The translations under genes were made by a program, and so were the position numbers. A stretch of DNA of 64,000 bases from Lactarius indigo (taxonomy: Eukaryota > Basidiomycota > Agaricomycetes > Russulales > Russulaceae): contig JAFKAC010000082.1 of the NCBI GenBank assembly GCA_025766275.1, positions 117,001 to 181,000 of the forward strand. Reading direction: 5' to 3'. Each line of letters opens with the position of its first letter. Position 1 is the first letter of the stretch. This document shows positions 62,214-64,000 of the stretch, piece after piece. Under the pieces are notes generated by a model. That model worked only from the letters and a program-made list of their open reading frames with translations. It was not told the origin of the DNA and did no database searches.

Positions 62214-62888
62214 AATTTAACAATTTCCCGAAGTCAAACCCTGGATCCAATTCATTGGGCAGTCACCCTGGCATCCTCTCAACGCACTACAAGAAGGCGT
62301 TACCACCGTCCCCAAGTAGACACCCGTCCTCTTACCTCTACAAACACTACCCCAGTGATTCCAAGACAAGCAGCCCGTACCCATCGACGAACCCCTAGTC
62401 AACTCCCTAGTATTAACCAATCCAGCCCACACGAACCCGTCTTCCCTAGTATCCAAGACATCCCTAGACAACACACCACTAGCAGTGACGAAGCACAATA
62501 CCTCGAAACCCAACCAAGAGAAATTTACTGTCACCTTCCAGAAGCAATCCTCCTAACCAAAAGTTTACCCACACGAACCCCCAGAGAACTCGACGTTTTT
62601 AAGCGCCACTGTACCCTCCTCTATCAAAACCGACACACCAACGAAACCTTGTTCTTCGCCCAACCCCTCATTAGGGCGACTGAAATCACCACTAGCCCCT
62701 TATATTTCCAAGACTTCTTGTGGAGAAGTAAGACCATCCTAACCCACTTTGGTATTTGGGAGGAATACCATTGGATCTGTCGACAACAAAGAACCAACCA
62801 CCCAGACCATGCCATCTTGCTCCCTGCCTATAAAGTCTATTACCCTTGGAACATAGACAGTTGGACTGTCACCCGTCTGCAGAACTAG
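62214..62888 (+). CDS. Element H frame c, no Met, in frame with gag
   Basis: 225 codons from 62214 to TAG 62886-62888, with a basic Ser/Thr/Pro-rich start (SSQRTTRRRYHRPQVDTRP) and a folded-looking end (REIYCHLPEAILLTKSLPTR, DVFKRHCTLLYQNRHTNETL, YFQDFLWRSKTILTHFGIWE, PAYKVYYPWNIDSWTVTRLQ). Only the TAG and one codon separate it from the gag ATG in the same frame (N-stop-C-M), so c and gag may have been one protein (CAG to TAG) or may be linked by readthrough. Confidence 0.55.
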   Translation, partial: NLTISRSQTLDPIHWAVTLASSQRTTRRRYHRPQVDTRPLTSTNTTPVIPRQAARTHRRTPSQLPSINQSSPHEPVFPSIQDIPRQHTTSSDEAQYLETQPREIYCHLPEAILLTKSLPTRTPRELDVFKRHCTLLYQNRHTNETLFFAQPLIRATEITTSPLYFQDFLWRSKTILTHFGIWEEYHWICRQQRTNHPDHAILLPAYKVYYPWNIDSWTVTRLQN

Positions 62889-62891
62889 TGT

Positions 62892-64000
62892 ATGAATACA
62901 CAACGACCTCTCACACCTGAAGAAAAGGCCCACATCCCAGTATACTTCTTCGACCCCTATTTTTCCCTCACCGATAATCTTTACTACGCCAAGTGGAAGG
63001 AAGAGGATATCTGTAGTCCTACAGGAAAACACCCGTGGACAATAGTTGCCACCCAACACCAAATCGTTTTTCAAGACTTAAAAGAAGCCTTTCCTGGTAT
63101 CGACAAGGTCAAGGACTTAAGCTACAATTCCCTACACGCCACTTTCAAAGGAAAGAACGTTCGTTGGAACTTTGTGAACGAACAGTGGATCTACCTAAAC
63201 AACAAACCAGTCCATTTTAACACACCTAGTCAATCCGAAGATTCAGACAGCGACACAGAGGAAGTATCGCAAATCCTAGACACTACTACCAAAAAACTCT
63301 CTGGTCTACTATCCCAAGTAACCTCCCGACCCTCGACACCCCAGATTTCCCCTAGTGCCTCCGGCCCTAGCCGTTTCCCTGCAACAGTTCCCCCACATCG
63401 ACTCCCATCACCACCCCTAACTGTTCAAGCCTCTTCCTCAGCACCCCCCTTACCTGTTCCTCCTGTACCCACTGCAATGGCAGCACCTGCACCCGCAAAA
63501 ATCTTAGGCGCAGCGCCTGAGCCCTTTGATGGCAAACCCAATCATGCGGAGGCCTTTTGGAACAACCTAGCCAACTACTTCCATCTAAACCAGGATATCT
63601 TTAACTCCGAAGATAAAAAGATATCCACCGCTCTCACCTACTTCAAGGTTGGGACCTCAGCCAGAGAATGGGCTCAGGATAGACAAAAGAAAGCCTTGAA
63701 CCCAACCGGAGGAGCGGCAATATCCTTTGGCACCTGGGCGCAGTTCAAAACTGACTTTGATGCACACTTCGTTCCCGGTCATACTGCCATGGAATCCACC
63801 AACAAAATGTATTCTCTAAAGATGGGAACCTGACCTTTCAATGAATGGTTCCAGGAATGGTCAACCCATGCTACACGAAGTGGTGCAAATGAACAAACCA
63901 AGATGTATGCCTTCCGACAAGCTATCCCAACAGCCCTGAATATGAAGCTGCTCGGCATATCCCCCATCCCTACCACCTTCGACACCCTCGTTGAGAAAGC
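62892..64000 (+). pseudogene. Element H Gag (partial, one TGA)
   Basis: ATG 62892 (MNTQRPLTPEEKAHIPVYFF). A first domain (YYAKWKEEDICSPTGKHPW, SYNSLHATFKGKNVRWNFVN) recalls the N-terminal domains of A and F. A Ser/Pro linker follows, and then from MAAPAPAKILGAAPEPFDG (63478) the Gag core with SEDKKISTALTYFKVGTSAR and FGTWAQFKTDFDAHFVPGHT. TGA at 63831-63833 interrupts MGT-PFNEWFQEW, most simply CGA to TGA; the frame then continues to the window edge. A second ATG at 63478 could be the start of a short Gag. Confidence 0.75.

Larger units (their letters stand above)
59086..64000 (+). mobile_element. Element H: gypsy-like retroelement with extended 5' coding region (partial)
   Basis: The LTR is followed by three reading frames (a, b, c) lacking ATG, then a gag with an FDGKPNHAEAFW...FGTWAQFKTDFDAHF core typical of Ty3/gypsy. 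The element runs off the right edge, so pol and the 3' LTR are unseen. The distance from LTR to gag core, about 3.7 kb, is unusual. Confidence 0.75.

Overview
This window looks like a transposon-dense region of a basidiomycete (probably agaricomycete) genome. The evidence is 50-60 bp introns with GT...AG ends, a KDZ (Kyakuja-Dileera-Zisupton) transposase with its CxC2 cysteine cluster, chromodomain-bearing Ty3/gypsy elements, a Tad-like LINE and a MULE. No rRNA, tRNA or CRISPR array was seen. Almost every base up to about 32.6 kb, and from 35.4 to 43.2 kb and 47 to 64 kb, belongs to mobile elements. Host-like sequence is limited to a multi-exon gene region on the minus strand (43.2-46.2 kb, with its displaced last codons at 35.3 kb) and a gene-poor spacer (32.6-35.3 kb).

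Layout. 1-5895: 5' part of a minus-strand LINE (ORF1 and the start of ORF2), inserted in the pol of gypsy A. 5896-8978: 5' half of gypsy A (minus), itself inserted in the gag of gypsy B (8979-10775, minus). Gypsy B is inserted in the 3' LTR of gypsy C (10776-17546, minus; gag, pol, chromodomain), whose gag carries a 574-bp insertion. 17547-18886: fragment of gypsy D. 18887-30561: one C-family LTR (E), split by a young Copia element (19010-25918) and by a MULE (26191-30164); the MULE transposase gene is in turn split by a C-family solo LTR (28636-29410). 30562-32597: decayed gypsy F. 35369-43174: a nearly intact chromovirus G, landed 17 codons before the stop of a host gene. About 46.9-59.1 kb: KDZ element carrying five multi-exon genes, three on the minus strand and two on the plus. 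59086-64000: 5' part of element H, a gypsy-like element with three extra reading frames between its LTR and gag.

Points of interest. Several gypsy families (A, D, G, H) have long reading frames before gag that begin just after the LTR and contain no in-frame ATG for 130 or more codons. In A, D and G the frame begins at a GTG in the context CC-GTG-G. In H, an intron of fungal type across the LTR end would create an ATG at the splice junction. G and A also show sequence signs of self-primed reverse transcription and canonical -1 frameshift heptamers before pol. Eleven of thirteen simple disabling stops in the recognisable elements are TGA, which fits C-to-T decay of CGA or G-to-A decay of TGG.
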